Shown: piece after piece, positions 5,358 to 6,156 of the stretch
Layout: every line of letters starts with the position of its first letter
Numbering within the stretch: the first letter of the stretch is position 1
Assembly (NCBI GenBank): GCA_027623615.1
Contig: JAQBVH010000214.1
Location: forward strand, 1-6,156
DNA length: 6,156 bases
Source: Planctomycetota bacterium
GTDB taxonomy: Bacteria > Planctomycetota > UBA1135 > GCA-002686595
Direction: 5' to 3'
Program-made: the position numbers and the translations under genes
Notes under the pieces: generated by a model
What the model saw: the letters and a program-made list of their open reading frames with translations, nothing else
Told to the model about the DNA's origin: nothing
The model's database searches: none

Positions 5358-6125
5358 TCACTCGTCCCGTTCGAGGCGCAGTCCGTGCCACGGGCAGAAG
5401 GACCAGGCGCAGTTCATGCGCTCGTCGTCCTTGGGGCAGACCTTGGGTCGCAGGAGTGCTCCGAGGGGTAGCCGGAACGAGTACGACTCGCGCGCGGTCT
5501 TGACCGCGATGCGGCCCTCGACCGTGGCGTCAGCCAACCGGGCGCCGTCCGCGTCCACGGCGGGGAAGGCGTAGAAGTTCAGGTTCTCGCCCATGGGGCC
5601 CAGGTTGGCCGCCATCATCGGCCGCATCATCGCGAGCATGTTGCTCGCGTCGGCGCTGAGCGCGGACTGGGGCAGGGGCTTGTGTTCCTTCCCCCGCAAG
5701 TCGATCAGGCGCAGCGATGCGCGGACCTTGGCCTCGGGGACGAAGTCGACACCGCCGAAGACCCCGATGGTGCCGTCTACCACGGCGACCAGGGTGTAGT
5801 CGTTGACCACGTCGAGGACGTCGGCCACGTCCGACTTGCTGAGCCCTGGCTCCGAGGCCAGGCTCGCCGCCCAGAACTCGGTCGGGATCCACCAGACCAT
5901 GGTCATCGCGCTCGGATCGGGAGAGCCCTTCTGGGTCTGCTCGATCAGCGCGTTCAGGTCGATGTCGGCTGGGTCGAGCAGGTCCTGCAGGGGGTGGAGC
6001 CCCGGTTGGTGCGCGCCCTGGAACGAGGCGTGGATCGGGTGCGTGTGCGCCTCGCTCGGGAGCGAGGTCGGCGTGGCGCAGGCGGCGGTCAGGGCGAGCA
6101 GCGCGGCGGTAGAGCGGAGCTTCAC
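5358..6125 (-). CDS. putative exported lipoprotein with C-terminal zinc-ribbon-like Cys/His tail
   Basis: I do not recognise a named family for this 255-residue protein. The N-terminus MKLRSTAALLALTAAC is a short basic region, a hydrophobic stretch and a lipobox-like L-T-A-A-Cys16 (Thr at -3 is acceptable but not ideal). It would therefore be a lipoprotein, or otherwise a Sec-secreted protein. A proline/histidine-rich linker follows (about 17-45). The middle (75-220) looks like a mixed beta-rich domain, with hydrophobic strands such as YTLVAVVDGTIGVFGGVDF (110-128) and SYSFRLPLG (214-222) and a Met-rich helix (163-178). The C-terminus carries Cys230, Cys239, Cys244 and His247 in a CP-x7-C-x-W-x-F-CPWHG pattern, like a degenerate zinc ribbon. 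The GTG start has AAGGA five nt upstream (6131-6135). It is convergent with the tRNA and stands alone in the window. Confidence 0.7.
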   Translation of the reverse strand: MKLRSTAALLALTAACATPTSLPSEAHTHPIHASFQGAHQPGLHPLQDLLDPADIDLNALIEQTQKGSPDPSAMTMVWWIPTEFWAASLASEPGLSKSDVADVLDVVNDYTLVAVVDGTIGVFGGVDFVPEAKVRASLRLIDLRGKEHKPLPQSALSADASNMLAMMRPMMAANLGPMGENLNFYAFPAVDADGARLADATVEGRIAVKTARESYSFRLPLGALLRPKVCPKDDERMNCAWSFCPWHGLRLERDE

Positions 6126-6130
6126 AGGGG

Positions 6131-6135
6131 TCCTT
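6131..6135 (-). promoter_or_regulatory. Shine-Dalgarno of the lipoprotein gene
   Basis: Read on the minus strand, AAGGA precedes the GTG start by five nt (CCCCT spacer). This fixes the start so that the signal peptide is complete. Confidence 0.6.
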
Positions 6136-6156
6136 GGTTGAGGGTTGGGTGGGGGC

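Overview
The window is GC-rich and densely coded, with GTG starts for three of the four complete protein genes. It reads as an ordinary chromosomal stretch of a high-GC Gram-negative bacterium. The gene content (a GT39-type membrane glycosyltransferase fused to TPRs, a DHH phosphoesterase carrying a VDTQP motif, and an exported protein ending in a zinc-ribbon-like Cys/His tail) would suit Planctomycetota or a Myxococcota-like group. That assignment is a guess from protein style, because no marker gene is present.

Layout from left to right. Positions 1-1792 (+) hold the 3' part of a polytopic GT39-like glycosyltransferase with a C-terminal TPR domain. A 168-nt spacer follows, with a possible weak promoter, a GC hairpin and a second hairpin that covers the Shine-Dalgarno of the next gene. 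Positions 1961-2899 (+) encode a TIM-barrel sugar phosphate isomerase/epimerase-like protein with altered metal-site residues. The 355-nt gap at 2900-3254 has no convincing protein gene but is rich in inverted repeats, including a 58-nt rod-like hairpin. Next come a DHH/DHHA1 phosphoesterase (3255-4397, +) and a ThiD-like HMP/HMP-P kinase (4390-5118, +), which overlap by 8 nt and are probably translationally coupled. A tRNA-Gly(GCC) with encoded CCA lies at 5179-5253, preceded by a recognisable sigma70-type promoter. A strong hairpin sits between the tRNA and a convergent gene (5358-6125, -) for a putative lipoprotein with a C-terminal Cys/His motif.

Functionally, the only clear partnership is the DHH-thiD pair (nucleotide/phosphoester turnover next to thiamine pyrimidine salvage). 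The glycosyltransferase, isomerase, tRNA and lipoprotein look like unrelated neighbours. No mobile element, CRISPR array, phage or defence signature was seen. I found no convincing new system. The least explained parts are the structured 2900-3254 leader and the unusual active-site residues of the isomerase and of the ThiD-like protein.
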